NCBI GenBank assembly: GCA_963664465.2 | Contig: CAXXSU010000002.1 | Coordinates: forward strand, 616,781 to 680,780 | Direction: 5' to 3' | Length of the DNA stretch: 64,000 nucleotides | Source of the DNA: CAVOAK01 sp963664465 | Lineage (GTDB): Bacteria; Pseudomonadota; Alphaproteobacteria; UBA8366; CAVOAK01 | Shown: one piece after another, positions 1 through 9,695 of the stretch | Layout of the letters: each line of letters begins with the position of its first letter | Position numbering within the stretch: the stretch's first letter is position 1 | Translations under genes and position numbers: made by a program | Notes under the pieces: model-generated | Databases searched by the model: none | Seen by the model: the letters and a program-made list of their open reading frames with translations, nothing else | Told to the model about the DNA's origin: nothing

Positions 1-71
1 CGGCGACGCGTCTCCTTGTCCGTAGCGCCGCAATTTTGCTGAGCCATGCCTCGAATTCGCTATATTTGGGT

Positions 72-1961
72 ATGGTGCGTCGCGCGAGACCTAAGCGAGC
101 GAGTTCACCCGCCGGCCGGCGGCGGCCGACCGTCTCGCGAGTTATATACGTTATGCTCGTCAGCGCCGTGTGGGCGAGTGTTGCAATGCTTTTTGTGCTC
201 GGATGGTTCGCATACGATCTGCCCGACGTTCAGCGGCCGCACGCAGCAGCCATACGCCGGCCAACGGTCACTGTTCTTGCAGCCGATGGGAGCGAACTTG
301 GGCGACGGGGTGATTTCTATGGCACCATTCTCAGTCTGGAGGATGTGCCGCCGACCTTGATCTGGGCGGTGTTGGCGACTGAGGACAGGCGCTTTTACGA
401 CCATCGTGGGATCGATCCAAGAGGGCTCGCGCGCGCGGCACTCGTCAACCTGCGCGCCGGTGCAATCCGTCAAGGTGGAAGCACCATTACGCAGCAGCTT
501 GCCAAGAACCTGTTCCTTACCCATAACCGCACCGTTCGGCGAAAAGTCCAGGAACTGCTGCTCGCGCTGTGGCTTGAACGGCGCTTCTCCAAAGACGAGA
601 TTCTGGAGATCTATCTCAACCGGGTTTATCTCGGTGCCGGCAGCTATGGTGTAGATGCGGCCGCGGTTCGCTACTTTGGTAAATCTGCGCGCGACCTTTC
701 GCTCTATGAGTCGGCGCTCATCGCCGGGCTCTTGAAGGCGCCGTCCCGCGATAACCCCCGGGCAAATCACAAACGCGCAAACCGTCAAGCGTCCCGAGCC
801 CTGACGGCGATGGTCGCCGCCGGGTGGCTTGAACAGGATGAAGCAGATGAAGCGGCGCGTGTCGGAGAGGCAGAGCTGGCGGGCACGGTGCGTGCCGTGA
901 GCCAATCCGCCCGGCAATCCGCCAACATCGGCTCCGGATACTTCACCGATTGGGTGATCGAGCAAATTGAAAGTTTCGTTGCCGCGCCGGATCGGGACCT
1001 CGTGGTTTTGACGACACTTCAACCGCGCCTTCAAAGGATCGCTAAAGCTGCCGTCGACCAGGCTCTTCGCGATGCCAACGCCAGACATGTGGAACAGGGG
1101 GCACTTGTCGCCCTTGCTCCAGACGGTGCCGTCACCGCGATGATTGGCGGAAGTGATTACCGTACGAGTCAGTTTAACCGCGCCGGTCAGGCCGAGCGAC
1201 AACCCGGCTCCACCTTCAAGTTGTTCGTATACTTGGCAGCCCTCGAAGCAGGTATTCGGCCGGACACGAAGATATCGGACAAACCGGTCACCATTGATGG
1301 TTGGACGCCGCGCAATGCCGGCAACGAATTTCGTGGCTCGGTTACGCTACGCGAGGGTGTCGCACGGTCGATCAACGCGGTGGCAGTCGCACTGAGCGAG
1401 CGCGTCGGCCGCGGCGAAGTCGTGCGGGCGGCGAGGCGGCTTGGCATTACAGCCGAGCTGACGACCGAACCTTCGCTAGCGCTGGGCGTGCACGAGGTAA
1501 ATTTGCTCGAGCTTACCGGCGCATATGCGATCGTCGCCAACGGCGGTTACGGCGTCTGGCCACATGGCATCATCGAGATCCGCGATAGAGACGGAACAGT
1601 GCTCTACAAACGCAGCGGCGATGGTGCGGGCCGGGTCATCGCGGCCGGGCATGTCGAAGCGCTGAACGACATGCTTGCGTCGGTGCTAGCGTGGGGAACC
1701 GGAAAAAGCGCACGGTTGGACCGCCCGGCAGCTGGCAAGACCGGTACGAGCCAAGGGTATCGGGACGCCTGGTTCGTCGGATACACACCAGATCTGATTG
1801 CCGGCGTTTGGTTCGGCAACGACGACGCCGCGCCAATGGACGGTGTGACCGGCGGCTCGCTGGCAGCTCCAGCCTGGCGACGCTTTATGAAGGACGCGCT
1901 TTCCGGCATACCGCCCTCTGTCTTGCCGGGTGTCGGTTCGATCACCGGGGCCGTGCGGTAG
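72..1961 (+). CDS. Class A penicillin-binding protein (PBP1A-like transglycosylase/transpeptidase)
   Basis: Bifunctional peptidoglycan synthase that polymerises glycan strands from lipid II and cross-links stem peptides in the periplasm. From the Met at 72 it has 629 residues: a basic N-terminus, one membrane anchor (about residues 23-47), a GT51 domain with the catalytic Glu in ATEDRRFYDHRG (Glu104) and GGSTITQQLAKN (about 135-146), then a transpeptidase with the serine motif PGSTFK (Ser380), SIN (Ser433) and KTGTS (Lys556). An in-frame Met at 36 would add 12 residues; I prefer 72 because the basic-plus-hydrophobic anchor then begins normally. It is short for PBP1A, as is common for alphaproteobacterial PbpC/PBP1-type paralogues, and no C-terminal accessory domain is visible. 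Family assignment is firm; which paralogue it is cannot be decided. Confidence 0.93.
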   Translation: MVRRARPKRASSPAGRRRPTVSRVIYVMLVSAVWASVAMLFVLGWFAYDLPDVQRPHAAAIRRPTVTVLAADGSELGRRGDFYGTILSLEDVPPTLIWAVLATEDRRFYDHRGIDPRGLARAALVNLRAGAIRQGGSTITQQLAKNLFLTHNRTVRRKVQELLLALWLERRFSKDEILEIYLNRVYLGAGSYGVDAAAVRYFGKSARDLSLYESALIAGLLKAPSRDNPRANHKRANRQASRALTAMVAAGWLEQDEADEAARVGEAELAGTVRAVSQSARQSANIGSGYFTDWVIEQIESFVAAPDRDLVVLTTLQPRLQRIAKAAVDQALRDANARHVEQGALVALAPDGAVTAMIGGSDYRTSQFNRAGQAERQPGSTFKLFVYLAALEAGIRPDTKISDKPVTIDGWTPRNAGNEFRGSVTLREGVARSINAVAVALSERVGRGEVVRAARRLGITAELTTEPSLALGVHEVNLLELTGAYAIVANGGYGVWPHGIIEIRDRDGTVLYKRSGDGAGRVIAAGHVEALNDMLASVLAWGTGKSARLDRPAAGKTGTSQGYRDAWFVGYTPDLIAGVWFGNDDAAPMDGVTGGSLAAPAWRRFMKDALSGIPPSVLPGVGSITGAVR

Positions 1962-1976
1962 CGCGTTTTTGTAGAC

Positions 1977-3218
1977 CTACAGCGTCGGCGGCCCGACGAC
2001 AGGCAGTCTTTGCGCTGCTGGCCGTACCAGCGTTGCATAAGTCGAGAATGCGGCTATCCCGGACAGGAAGATGGCAAGGACCATCGGCGTTGCCGTATCG
2101 CCCAAGGTGTGCCCGACGGCAACTCCGACGAACGCGGCCAACCCGAGTTGCACAAACCCAAGCAGCGCCGAGGCTGCACCGGCCCGAGAGGCATGAGGGC
2201 CGATTGCGCCGGCCATGGCGTTGGGATGCAGCAGGCCGAAGCCGAACATATAGACGATCATGGGGACGAGAATACTTGCTACGGACAAGTAACCCGCAAA
2301 TACGAGCGCTATCATCAGTGCTCCGGCTGCCATGATGACAACCGTTCCCAAACGCACCAGCAGGTCGATTCCGAGCCCGGTCGTCAGTCGGCCCGCGAGA
2401 AACGTACCTGCCATGTAGCCTCCGGCGGCGGCGGCAAAACACATGCCGTAAAGGTTCGGCGTCAGGCCGATCAGCCCGATGAACACAAATGACGAGCCAG
2501 ATATGAATGAAAACAGTCCGCAGAACGCGAATGCGGAACACAATACATAGCCGATGTATCCGCGGTCGCGGGCGAGCCCCGCATAGTTCCGAAGAACACG
2601 CGATGGATTTGCCGCACCTTCAATCCGATTGATATTGGTCTCACGGAGCAGCAGCAAAACGCCAATCACCGAGATACCACCAAGTGCCGCCATAACCACG
2701 AAACTTGCCTGCCAACCGTACCAGACCTCAAGATAGCCACCGGCGATCGGGCCCAACACTGGGGCCAGCGCCATCGCGGTTCCCATGTATGCCAGGACCT
2801 TGGCTGAGCGCTTGCGCCCGAATACGTCACGCACGATTGCGCGGGCGACAACGGGTCCTGAGCATGCCCCCAAAGCCTGTAGAAACCGCGCGACGATCAG
2901 CGTTTCGATCGAGGTGGCCAGCGCGCAGCCAATACAGGCGGCGAAATACAAGCTCATTCCGAATAGAAGCGCTGGCCTTCTGCCGAACTGGTCCGAGATC
3001 GGCCCGTATACGAGCTGACTTACGGCGAACGCGATCATGAAGACGCTAAGCGTCAGCTGCACGGACGCTGTATCGGCTGCGAACATGCCAGCGATCGAAG
3101 GCAGCGACGGTAAGTAGATATCGGTAGAAATTGCGCCCATAGCCACGAGGAGTGTGAGCAGAATGATGACGATCAACGCGCTTGGCTGAGGCATGCGACC
3201 GGTCGGGCGCTTATCCAT
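1977..3218 (-). CDS. Bcr/CflA-type MFS multidrug exporter
   Basis: Proton-driven drug exporter of the major facilitator superfamily (DHA1, Bcr/CflA branch), 413 residues with about 12 hydrophobic segments. The family signature follows TM1: AISTDIYLPSLPSIA. The loop 2-3 motif GPISDQFGRRPALLFG (about residues 74-89) is the classic MFS motif A. The start overlaps the end of the upstream metallohydrolase gene by 8 bases, so the two are probably co-transcribed. It converges on the PBP gene with only 15 bases between stops. Substrate cannot be read from sequence; bicyclomycin, chloramphenicol or sulfonamide type compounds are known for the family. Confidence 0.9.
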   Translation of the reverse strand: MDKRPTGRMPQPSALIVIILLTLLVAMGAISTDIYLPSLPSIAGMFAADTASVQLTLSVFMIAFAVSQLVYGPISDQFGRRPALLFGMSLYFAACIGCALATSIETLIVARFLQALGACSGPVVARAIVRDVFGRKRSAKVLAYMGTAMALAPVLGPIAGGYLEVWYGWQASFVVMAALGGISVIGVLLLLRETNINRIEGAANPSRVLRNYAGLARDRGYIGYVLCSAFAFCGLFSFISGSSFVFIGLIGLTPNLYGMCFAAAAGGYMAGTFLAGRLTTGLGIDLLVRLGTVVIMAAGALMIALVFAGYLSVASILVPMIVYMFGFGLLHPNAMAGAIGPHASRAGAASALLGFVQLGLAAFVGVAVGHTLGDTATPMVLAIFLSGIAAFSTYATLVRPAAQRLPVVGPPTL

Positions 3219-3906
3219 AGCGGTGCAGTGTGCTGCCTTGGCGCCTCAGCCAATTTCTCGCTGACCCAATGTCTACGGTCAGTCCGGCGACGATTGCCCA
3301 GAATTCGGCCGAGTGATTCATCTGGGCCAAATGCGCAGACTCATGAGCCACCACGTAGTCGAGCACGTGATGCGGAGCCATCATCAGCCGCCAGTTGAAT
3401 GACAGCCGTCCAGCGGACGAACAACTTCCCCAGCGGCTTTTCTGGTCCCGTATGCTGACGGCCAGAGGTTTGCGTCCAATGGCCGAGGCTTTTTCCGTTG
3501 CCAGAGGTGAAATTAGTGACCGGGCCTGCGCTCGCAGCCACGCGTTAAGGCGTTGGGGGAGAGATTCCAAGCTGCCGCCTGCCTCGAGGCGGCCGTTTAC
3601 GATCCTTACGCGCTGCGCTTCGTTTGGCAGATGGCAAATCCGGTGAGGCTCGCCGCAAATCGGGATCGTCGCGCCATCGGCGAACGCAATGCGCGGTGGT
3701 ATCTCGGAGAGACGCTGCAGAAGCCAGTCCGCATGCTTGTAGAGGAGCTCATACCCTTGAGCTTCGGAGGCCCGTTTTGGCAGGACGAGGACAACGGCTC
3801 CGAGGGTCGCGTCGATCCGCGTGAGAATGCGCCGTGCTCGGCTGTTGCGGCGCACATGAAGTGGCACCGATACGCCGTTGAGCTGGATTTCGCGGAGGCT
3901 GGACAT
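3211..3906 (-). CDS. YgjP-like (DUF45/WLM-type) metal-dependent hydrolase
   Basis: 231-residue cytoplasmic protein of the YgjP/DUF45 family, a zincin-fold group related to SprT/WLM peptidases. The zinc motif is HESAH followed by the third ligand in the stretch HLAQMNHSAEFW, in the C-terminal third. The family signature around the conserved QKSRWGSCSS lies about 30 residues before it. The physiological substrate of the family is not settled. The gene overlaps the MFS exporter by 8 bases and starts 88 bases from a divergent DMT transporter gene. Confidence concerns the family, not the function. Confidence 0.85.
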   Translation of the reverse strand: MSSLREIQLNGVSVPLHVRRNSRARRILTRIDATLGAVVLVLPKRASEAQGYELLYKHADWLLQRLSEIPPRIAFADGATIPICGEPHRICHLPNEAQRVRIVNGRLEAGGSLESLPQRLNAWLRAQARSLISPLATEKASAIGRKPLAVSIRDQKSRWGSCSSAGRLSFNWRLMMAPHHVLDYVVAHESAHLAQMNHSAEFWAIVAGLTVDIGSARNWLRRQGSTLHRYG

Positions 3907-3994
3907 GGTGCGGTGATAGCGGCTGCCCCGGGCAGGCGCAAGCGGGCGTTGACACCGTCTGGGGGGAGAAACTCACGTTCTTCATGCCGGTGGT

Positions 3995-4975
3995 ATGGTC
4001 TATCAATGGCCAATGGGTGAGAATCTTCGACCGTTGCAAACAGCTGGGGCCGGCCGGCCCGGGTCGGTATTAGTGCCGCTCTCGCTAATTTGCGTCTTAG
4101 GAACACTCTGGGGTGCGTCCGCATCGCTTGCCAAACTCGCGGTGTTGGACGGAATTCAACCGCTCGGCTTCACACTTTGGAATGCCATGGGAGCCGGCAT
4201 AATCATGCTGGCGATCTGTCACTGGAAGGGAGTATTGCCGCGCGTTACCGCTGAACACGTGCGGTATTACGCGATCTGCGGTGTGCTCGGTGTTGCGCTC
4301 CCTAACCTCAACATTGTCGTCGTCGTCGGCCATATTCCGGCAGGCGTGGTGGCCGTGGCATTGTCGACGACACCGATCATGACATACGCCATTACGTTGC
4401 TTTGGCGGCTCGAGCGCTTCGATCGGATACGCGCGACGGGTCTATCGTTGGCGCTTGTCGGGACCTTGTTCATCGTCTTGCCGCGGACAAGTCTGCCGCA
4501 GCCCGGCGCGGCCCCATGGTTCGCCATGGCGCTCCTGACGCCGGTACTCTACGCGGTAACCAACGTTCTTGCAGACCGCATGCGTCCCGCGGGCAGCCCC
4601 TCGATTATGTTGGCAGCGGGGATGCTCGTTGTAAGTACCATCGCACTAGCGCCATTCGCATTTGCCTTCGACCAGGTACACCCATTGGCTCCGCCGTTCA
4701 CGGCCGGCGACTATGCGGTCCTGGCGCAGATCGGCACGTCAGTCCTTGCCTATTTCCTATTTTTCGAGATTCTGCGAATGGTCGGCGCCGTTCAGTTCTC
4801 GGTGACCGCCTATGTCATAACCCTCACTGGCATCGGTTGGGGCATATTGTTTTTTACCGAAACACACAGCCTCTGGATTTGGGCGGCGGTCGTCTTCATT
4901 TTTGCTGGCCTTGCACTAGTCACGGCAAAACAGGGTGCCGTCACGGTCCGGCAGCCGTCGAATTCGGCGCCGTAG
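3995..4975 (+). CDS. DMT-superfamily (EamA) transporter
   Basis: Inner-membrane drug/metabolite transporter of about 320 residues with ten hydrophobic segments arranged as two EamA repeats. The first repeat begins with the family-typical WGASASLAKLAV after a short cytoplasmic N-terminus; the second has the expected GTSVLAYFLFFEILRMVGA stretch. Members export amino acids, nucleobases or other metabolites, but the substrate is not predictable here. Start codons at 3995 and 4013 are both possible and neither has a strong Shine-Dalgarno sequence. It ends 3 bases from the convergent ycgN-like gene. Confidence 0.85.
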   Translation: MVYQWPMGENLRPLQTAGAGRPGSVLVPLSLICVLGTLWGASASLAKLAVLDGIQPLGFTLWNAMGAGIIMLAICHWKGVLPRVTAEHVRYYAICGVLGVALPNLNIVVVVGHIPAGVVAVALSTTPIMTYAITLLWRLERFDRIRATGLSLALVGTLFIVLPRTSLPQPGAAPWFAMALLTPVLYAVTNVLADRMRPAGSPSIMLAAGMLVVSTIALAPFAFAFDQVHPLAPPFTAGDYAVLAQIGTSVLAYFLFFEILRMVGAVQFSVTAYVITLTGIGWGILFFTETHSLWIWAAVVFIFAGLALVTAKQGAVTVRQPSNSAP

Positions 4976-4978
4976 GGG

Positions 4979-5458
4979 CTAGCTCTCATCCCATGATACG
5001 TATCGGACGTTGCCCCGTATGGCGTTGAGTCGGTCGATCGTGCGCCGCTCAATGTCCGCCACATCGTTTTCTGAAACCGCCGAGCCGCGCACCGAGATAC
5101 CTGCTTCGTGCACGCTTTCCGGATCACCCGATACCAGCGGATGCCACCAGAATAAATCGCGTCCCTCGGCGACGAGACGGTAGCCACAGGTTGCCGGAAG
5201 CCACCGCAACTGCGGTACCAATTCCGGCCTCAACCGTACGCAGTCTGGAACGTTGGATTGCCGGTTCGCGTAGTCGGTACAGCGACAGGAACCCAGATCG
5301 AGATAGCGGCAGGCGACGTCGGTCGGCGTAATTTCACCGCTGCCTTCATCCTCCAGTTTGTGCAGGCAACATTGGCCGCAACCGTCGCACAGTGAGTCCC
5401 ACTCCGTGTCTGTCAACTGGGCCAAGGACTTGCGCCGCCAAAATGGTAAATCGGTCAT
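4979..5458 (-). CDS. YcgN/UPF0260 family cysteine-cluster protein
   Basis: 159-residue protein with the YcgN (UPF0260) pattern: CDGCGQCCLHKLED near residue 28, CRYLDLGSCRCTDY, and NVPDCVRL. These cysteines form the Zn/Fe-chelating cluster of the CxxCxxCC superfamily; the biochemical role is unknown. Its start codon overlaps the stop of cobB in an ATGA tetranucleotide, so it is translated from the same message as the cobyrinate amidase. That coupling is noteworthy, although YcgN is not a known B12 enzyme. Confidence 0.88.
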   Translation of the reverse strand: MTDLPFWRRKSLAQLTDTEWDSLCDGCGQCCLHKLEDEGSGEITPTDVACRYLDLGSCRCTDYANRQSNVPDCVRLRPELVPQLRWLPATCGYRLVAEGRDLFWWHPLVSGDPESVHEAGISVRGSAVSENDVADIERRTIDRLNAIRGNVRYVSWDES

Positions 5459-6774
5459 GACTCACGGTCTATCAGATGAATAAAGGAGCCGGCAACACGG
5501 CCAGCTATCTGACCGACGGATTCCCGGTTTTCACCACGAGCGTCGGTGACGGCGAGGAAAGGGTCGCCCGGTCCCTCGGATGTGACGCCGGTGTAATGAA
5601 ATTCGTGACCACGATACTTTGTGCCTGGATCCCCTAGTGGCGTTGAGGCAAGTGTGGTTACGTGCCGGTAACCGAGATGTAGCCGCCGCTCTGCGAAAGA
5701 GGACGTTAGCGGCAATAACCCCGCCATTTTGTGCGCGTGTCCGTCACCGTCTATCAGGGTTTCGCCCAAGACCATGTATCCCCCACACTCCCCGTATATG
5801 GCCGCCTCACGCCGAGCCACCCCCCGTAGCTGCTCCAAGAAATTTTGGTTTGCGGCAAGCCTGGGAGCGTGCAGTTCAGGATAACCGCCAGGTAGATATA
5901 TCGCGTCGGCATTTTCTTCAGGTGCCTCATCGGCCAAAGGTGAAAAGAACGTCAATTCGGCACCTGCACTCCGCCAACCATCGAGAACCGTGGCGTAGCT
6001 GAACGCAAAAGCGTCATCTTTGGCGATTGCGATACGCTGACCCAATGGCGGAATCGGCTGAAGTGAACCCGCATCTTCCGAGATCCGTGCAATTCGGGCG
6101 AGCGATTGCAGTGCGTCGAGATCAACAGATTCGCAGACTGCGTCGGCGGCTCCCTCGATAAAGCTGCTGAGATCGTCCTGCTCGCTGGCTTGTACGAGCC
6201 CCAGGTGACGGTCGGGGAGCGTAAGGCGCTTGTCGCGCTTTAACATCCCAAGTATGGAAATATTTGGCAGCGCGGCGTGCGTCGCCTCATTCAAGATCCT
6301 CACATGTTCCGGGCCGCCCACTTGGTTGAATATGACGCCGGAGATATCTACGTCGTCTCGATGGTTCACGAAGCCAGCGAGCAAAGCCGCGACACTTGCA
6401 GCCTGTCCACGGACGTCGACAACGACGATGACAGGCCAACCGGTCAGCGCGGCAAGGTCGGCTGTCGATCCGGTTCCGTCGGCGGCACCGTCGAACAAAC
6501 CCATCACGCCCTCGCAAAGCACCAACTCTGAATGGCGTTCCATGCGTTTTATCAATGAACTCGTCGTTTCGGCTCTCATCGCCCAGCCATCGACGTTGAT
6601 GCATTGCTGCCCGCTCGCCACGCTATGAAATGCAGGATCGATGTAGTCGGGTCCCGCCTTAGCCGACGTTACCACTAGTCCTCGGCGACTAAGCGCGCGC
6701 AGGAGCGCCAGCGTGATAACAGTCTTGCCGCTGCCGCTCTTTGGCGCGGCGATAATGAGGCCAGGCGCAGGCAT
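5455..6774 (-). CDS. cobB: Cobyrinic acid a,c-diamide synthase
   Basis: ATP- and glutamine-dependent amidase that converts the a and c carboxylates of cobyrinate (or hydrogenobyrinate) to amides. The Met at 6774 immediately precedes the P-loop-like APKSGSGKT (a DTBS-type dethiobiotin-synthetase fold domain). The C-terminal type I glutaminase domain carries the nucleophile in YGECGGYMVLGE and the His late in the protein (YRGHEFHYTG). At 439 residues it has the normal CobB/CbiA length. Which of the two substrates is used cannot be told from sequence. Its stop overlaps the start of the YcgN-like gene. Confidence 0.93.
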   Translation of the reverse strand: MPAPGLIIAAPKSGSGKTVITLALLRALSRRGLVVTSAKAGPDYIDPAFHSVASGQQCINVDGWAMRAETTSSLIKRMERHSELVLCEGVMGLFDGAADGTGSTADLAALTGWPVIVVVDVRGQAASVAALLAGFVNHRDDVDISGVIFNQVGGPEHVRILNEATHAALPNISILGMLKRDKRLTLPDRHLGLVQASEQDDLSSFIEGAADAVCESVDLDALQSLARIARISEDAGSLQPIPPLGQRIAIAKDDAFAFSYATVLDGWRSAGAELTFFSPLADEAPEENADAIYLPGGYPELHAPRLAANQNFLEQLRGVARREAAIYGECGGYMVLGETLIDGDGHAHKMAGLLPLTSSFAERRLHLGYRHVTTLASTPLGDPGTKYRGHEFHYTGVTSEGPGDPFLAVTDARGENRESVGQIAGRVAGSFIHLIDRES

Positions 6775-6863
6775 GGGCCGAAGATACAACGTTATCTGAG
6801 CTTAACCACGAATATCGCATGCTACTGCGGCGGATTGCGGTAGCGGGTTGTCCGCGATAAGTA

Positions 6864-7649
6864 ATGGGTATGAGCAACGTAAGCCGGGAAACGGGTGCAG
6901 ACCGCACCATGTCGGGAAAGATGACGCCGGACACCGTTATTGCGATGTTCAAGCGCCGCGATGTCCTCGCCGGAATTGTGCTCGCTGCTGTCGTTGCGTT
7001 CTTTGGAAGTCAGCTCTGGCCATATTATGCGCCGGTCGACGCCACCGCCGCGGTGCGTTTCTTTGAAGCGGTCGCATTGCAGTCCGATGACCTCTATCCC
7101 GGCGACGACACGCCGGGTCTGCGACGCTGGCCAATCCACGAAGGTAAACAGGAGTACGCGGTGCGCGTCTCCACCATCGGCCTTGAAGACCGCACAAATC
7201 TCGTAATGGACCATCTGTCGGTTGTGGAATCCTGGATCGATATGCGTTTTCGATTGGTCGGTGACGGCGAGCGCGCGGATATCATGTTTCGCTACGTGGG
7301 GCTCGAGGATCTCCAGAGCCCGACATCACCGCAGGGTCTTTTATGCCTGACATCTGCGCGGCGTCGCGCCGGCCATCTCCAACAAGGCCTTGCGATCACA
7401 ATCAGCCGGGAAAATGAATTCTGCCTCGACCACGAAATATTGCATGCGCTTGGTTTGCCGGGGCATTGGAAAGGCAAATATGCACGCTCCGCGTTGGGTA
7501 CGCGCTGGCCCAATCGGTCAACGAACTTCACAAAATGGGATGAAATTGCGCTCCGCACGCTCTACGACCCTCGCCTTGCGCCAGGTGTGGATGGAAAAGA
7601 GGCTCTGGAGCTCGCCCGCACCGTTATCGGCGAACTCGTTGCGCGCTGA
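6864..7649 (+). CDS. Membrane-anchored DUF2927-like zincin
   Basis: 261-residue protein with a single N-terminal hydrophobic segment (about residues 34-50, VLAGIVLAAVVAFFG) and a predicted periplasmic domain. It contains HEILHALGLPGH, a HExxH zinc motif in the form seen in DUF2927 proteins, with Cys residues at LCLTSA and FCLDHE that could pair. It reads divergently from cobB, and its end touches the end of cobA. There is no link to B12 chemistry. Proteolytic activity is only inferred from the motif. Confidence 0.6.
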   Translation: MGMSNVSRETGADRTMSGKMTPDTVIAMFKRRDVLAGIVLAAVVAFFGSQLWPYYAPVDATAAVRFFEAVALQSDDLYPGDDTPGLRRWPIHEGKQEYAVRVSTIGLEDRTNLVMDHLSVVESWIDMRFRLVGDGERADIMFRYVGLEDLQSPTSPQGLLCLTSARRRAGHLQQGLAITISRENEFCLDHEILHALGLPGHWKGKYARSALGTRWPNRSTNFTKWDEIALRTLYDPRLAPGVDGKEALELARTVIGELVAR

Positions 7650-7650
7650 C

Positions 7651-8496
7651 CTAATCGTGTAATGCCGCTTTGTCTTTGTCGCGCTGCATTCCATGTGGCG
7701 TAGCCGACGGCGTCGTATCCTCAATGCTAAACCAGTCGAGCACGGAGCGTAGCCGCACGACAGGCCCGACTGCGATAATGGCTGGCGGTTCGACTTCATG
7801 GAGCGCCTCGTCGCAGGCGATCAGGGTGGTTTCGAAGGTCGTCTGATTGGGTGTTGCCGCTCGGCTGACGATGGCGACAGGCTCATCAGCCGGACGACCC
7901 GCTTCGATAAGCTGTTCGGCGATCTTCGGTAGCTGTTTTAGCGCCATATAGAACACTAGAACCGGCGCCCCCCTCGCGATTGCGTGCCAGTCCAGGTCCT
8001 CGGGTATCGAGCCGCTGACGCTATGGCCTGTAACGAACGTTACCGCGGAGTTCGTATCGCGATGAGTAACTGGAATACCGGCATAGGCAAGTCCACCTAT
8101 CCCGGCTGTAATTCCGGGGATGATTCGGAACGGAATTCCCGCCTCGACGAGCGTAAGTGCCTCTTCGGCGCCGCGTCCAAAGACAAACGGATCGCCACCT
8201 TTGAGGCGTAGAACACGGTTCCCGGCTTGCGCCAGTTTGACCAACTTCTGCGAGATGTCGGGCTGCCGGAACGAGGGCCGCCCTCCGCGTTTTCCGGCAA
8301 AGATGAGCTCAGCACCTTCGCGTGCAAAGTCGAGGATGCGTCGGTCGACAAGTGCGTCGTAGACCACGACGTCGGCGCATTCGAGGCCGTGGAGCGCAAG
8401 CAGAGTAAGCAGGCCAGGATCACCCGGTCCTGCGCCTGCAAGCCATACAGTACCGCGCACGAAGTCGGGCATTGGTGTGGGCTTTGCGCGCATCAT
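7651..8496 (-). CDS. cobA: Uroporphyrinogen-III C-methyltransferase (SUMT)
   Basis: SAM-dependent methylation of uroporphyrinogen III at C2 and C7 to give precorrin-2, the entry into the corrin and siroheme branches. The protein has 281 residues. The N-terminal VWLAGAGPGDPGLLTLLA and the PFVFGRGAEE stretch (SAM-site GGDPFVFGRG) are diagnostic of SUMT within the tetrapyrrole methylase family. It is a stand-alone SUMT with no CysG dehydrogenase/chelatase domain. Start choice between the adjacent Met codons at 8496 and 8493 is immaterial. Confidence 0.93.
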   Translation of the reverse strand: MMRAKPTPMPDFVRGTVWLAGAGPGDPGLLTLLALHGLECADVVVYDALVDRRILDFAREGAELIFAGKRGGRPSFRQPDISQKLVKLAQAGNRVLRLKGGDPFVFGRGAEEALTLVEAGIPFRIIPGITAGIGGLAYAGIPVTHRDTNSAVTFVTGHSVSGSIPEDLDWHAIARGAPVLVFYMALKQLPKIAEQLIEAGRPADEPVAIVSRAATPNQTTFETTLIACDEALHEVEPPAIIAVGPVVRLRSVLDWFSIEDTTPSATPHGMQRDKDKAALHD

Positions 8497-8615
8497 TGTG
8501 ACACACTACATTGCCGCGGTTGCCGGCCCAAGTTGGTTGGTGCCAACAGTCCAGCATCGTCATCGATTGTTGACGCACTGGCGCGCGCCGTCTGAACAGG
8601 TAAACTCGGGGGGTC

Positions 8616-9695
8616 ATGAGCCGAAAGCCAAAAACACCGTTGCGAAAAGGATGGACCACCGGCGCTTGCGCGGCAGGTGCGGCGCGCGCTGCCTTTGAGG
8701 GGCTTGAGACGGGCGAATTTCCCGATCCCGTAGCCGTACGTCTGCCAAAAGGCGAGCGGCCACTGTTTGCTCTTGCGGAAAAGCATCTCGCCGAGGGTGT
8801 AGCTACAGCGGGCATCGTCAAGGACGCAGGCGACGATCCAGATGTCACGCACGGCGTCACCGTTCTCGCGACCATTCAACGGAGCGGCGAGGGCAGCGGC
8901 GTTGCGTTTCGCGCTGGTGATGGTGTGGGTACTATAACCAAGCCTGGATTGCCGCTGGCGGTTGGCGAGCCAGCCATTAACCCGGGTCCGCGCCAGATGA
9001 TTGCCGACGCCCTTGCCGACGCCGCCGAAGCGCTTGACGTGACGGCCGACTTGAACGTCACCATAGCTATCCCAGGAGGCGCGGAGATTGCTGAACGAAC
9101 CTGGAATCCGCGGCTTGGTATTGCCGGGGGCTTGTCCATCCTCGGCACCACCGGAATTGTACACCCCTACTCCTGTAGTGCCTGGATTCATTCGATTCAT
9201 CAGGGTATTGACGTGGCGCGGGCGACGGGCGTCAATCATGTTGCTGGCGTCACCGGAAAGACTTCGGAGTCGGCGATTGCCAATTTATTCGAGCTCGACG
9301 AAGGATCGCTCATAGACATGGGTGACTTTGTCGGAGGCATGCTCAAGCATCTTCGCCGAAACCCGGTCGAGCGCCTGACGATCGGTGGCGGTTTCGCCAA
9401 AATGGTTAAGCTTGCTCAAGGAAATCTGGACCTACATTCCGCACGCAGCCAGGTCGACTTTACGGTGCTCGCGGAGTGGGTTTCAGAACTGGGAGCGGGG
9501 TCTGAAATAGCGACCGAGGCGGCACAGGCCAATACAGCGGCACAGGTTCTGACCCTCGCGCAAGAACTTGGTATTGCCGATTTGGTGGCGCGACGCGCGC
9601 GTGCGGTTGCCCTGGCAACACTTTCGGGCCAGACCGCCATTGACGTTGTGATCGTCGACCGAACTGGCGGAGTGGTTGGCCGTGCCGACGCATAG
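8616..9695 (+). CDS. cbiD: Cobalt-precorrin-5B C1-methyltransferase
   Basis: Methylates C1 of cobalt-precorrin-5B in the anaerobic-type route, doing the job of aerobic CobF by an unrelated fold. 359 residues, with the family N-terminus KGWTTGACAAGAARAA and the Gly-rich stretch VGTITKPGLPLAVGEPAINP. The HPYSCSAWIHSIHQGIDVA segment matches CbiD. Its stop lies 20 bases inside the next gene (cobK), indicating a two-gene transcript that may continue into the ankyrin gene. Confidence 0.93.
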   Translation: MSRKPKTPLRKGWTTGACAAGAARAAFEGLETGEFPDPVAVRLPKGERPLFALAEKHLAEGVATAGIVKDAGDDPDVTHGVTVLATIQRSGEGSGVAFRAGDGVGTITKPGLPLAVGEPAINPGPRQMIADALADAAEALDVTADLNVTIAIPGGAEIAERTWNPRLGIAGGLSILGTTGIVHPYSCSAWIHSIHQGIDVARATGVNHVAGVTGKTSESAIANLFELDEGSLIDMGDFVGGMLKHLRRNPVERLTIGGGFAKMVKLAQGNLDLHSARSQVDFTVLAEWVSELGAGSEIATEAAQANTAAQVLTLAQELGIADLVARRARAVALATLSGQTAIDVVIVDRTGGVVGRADA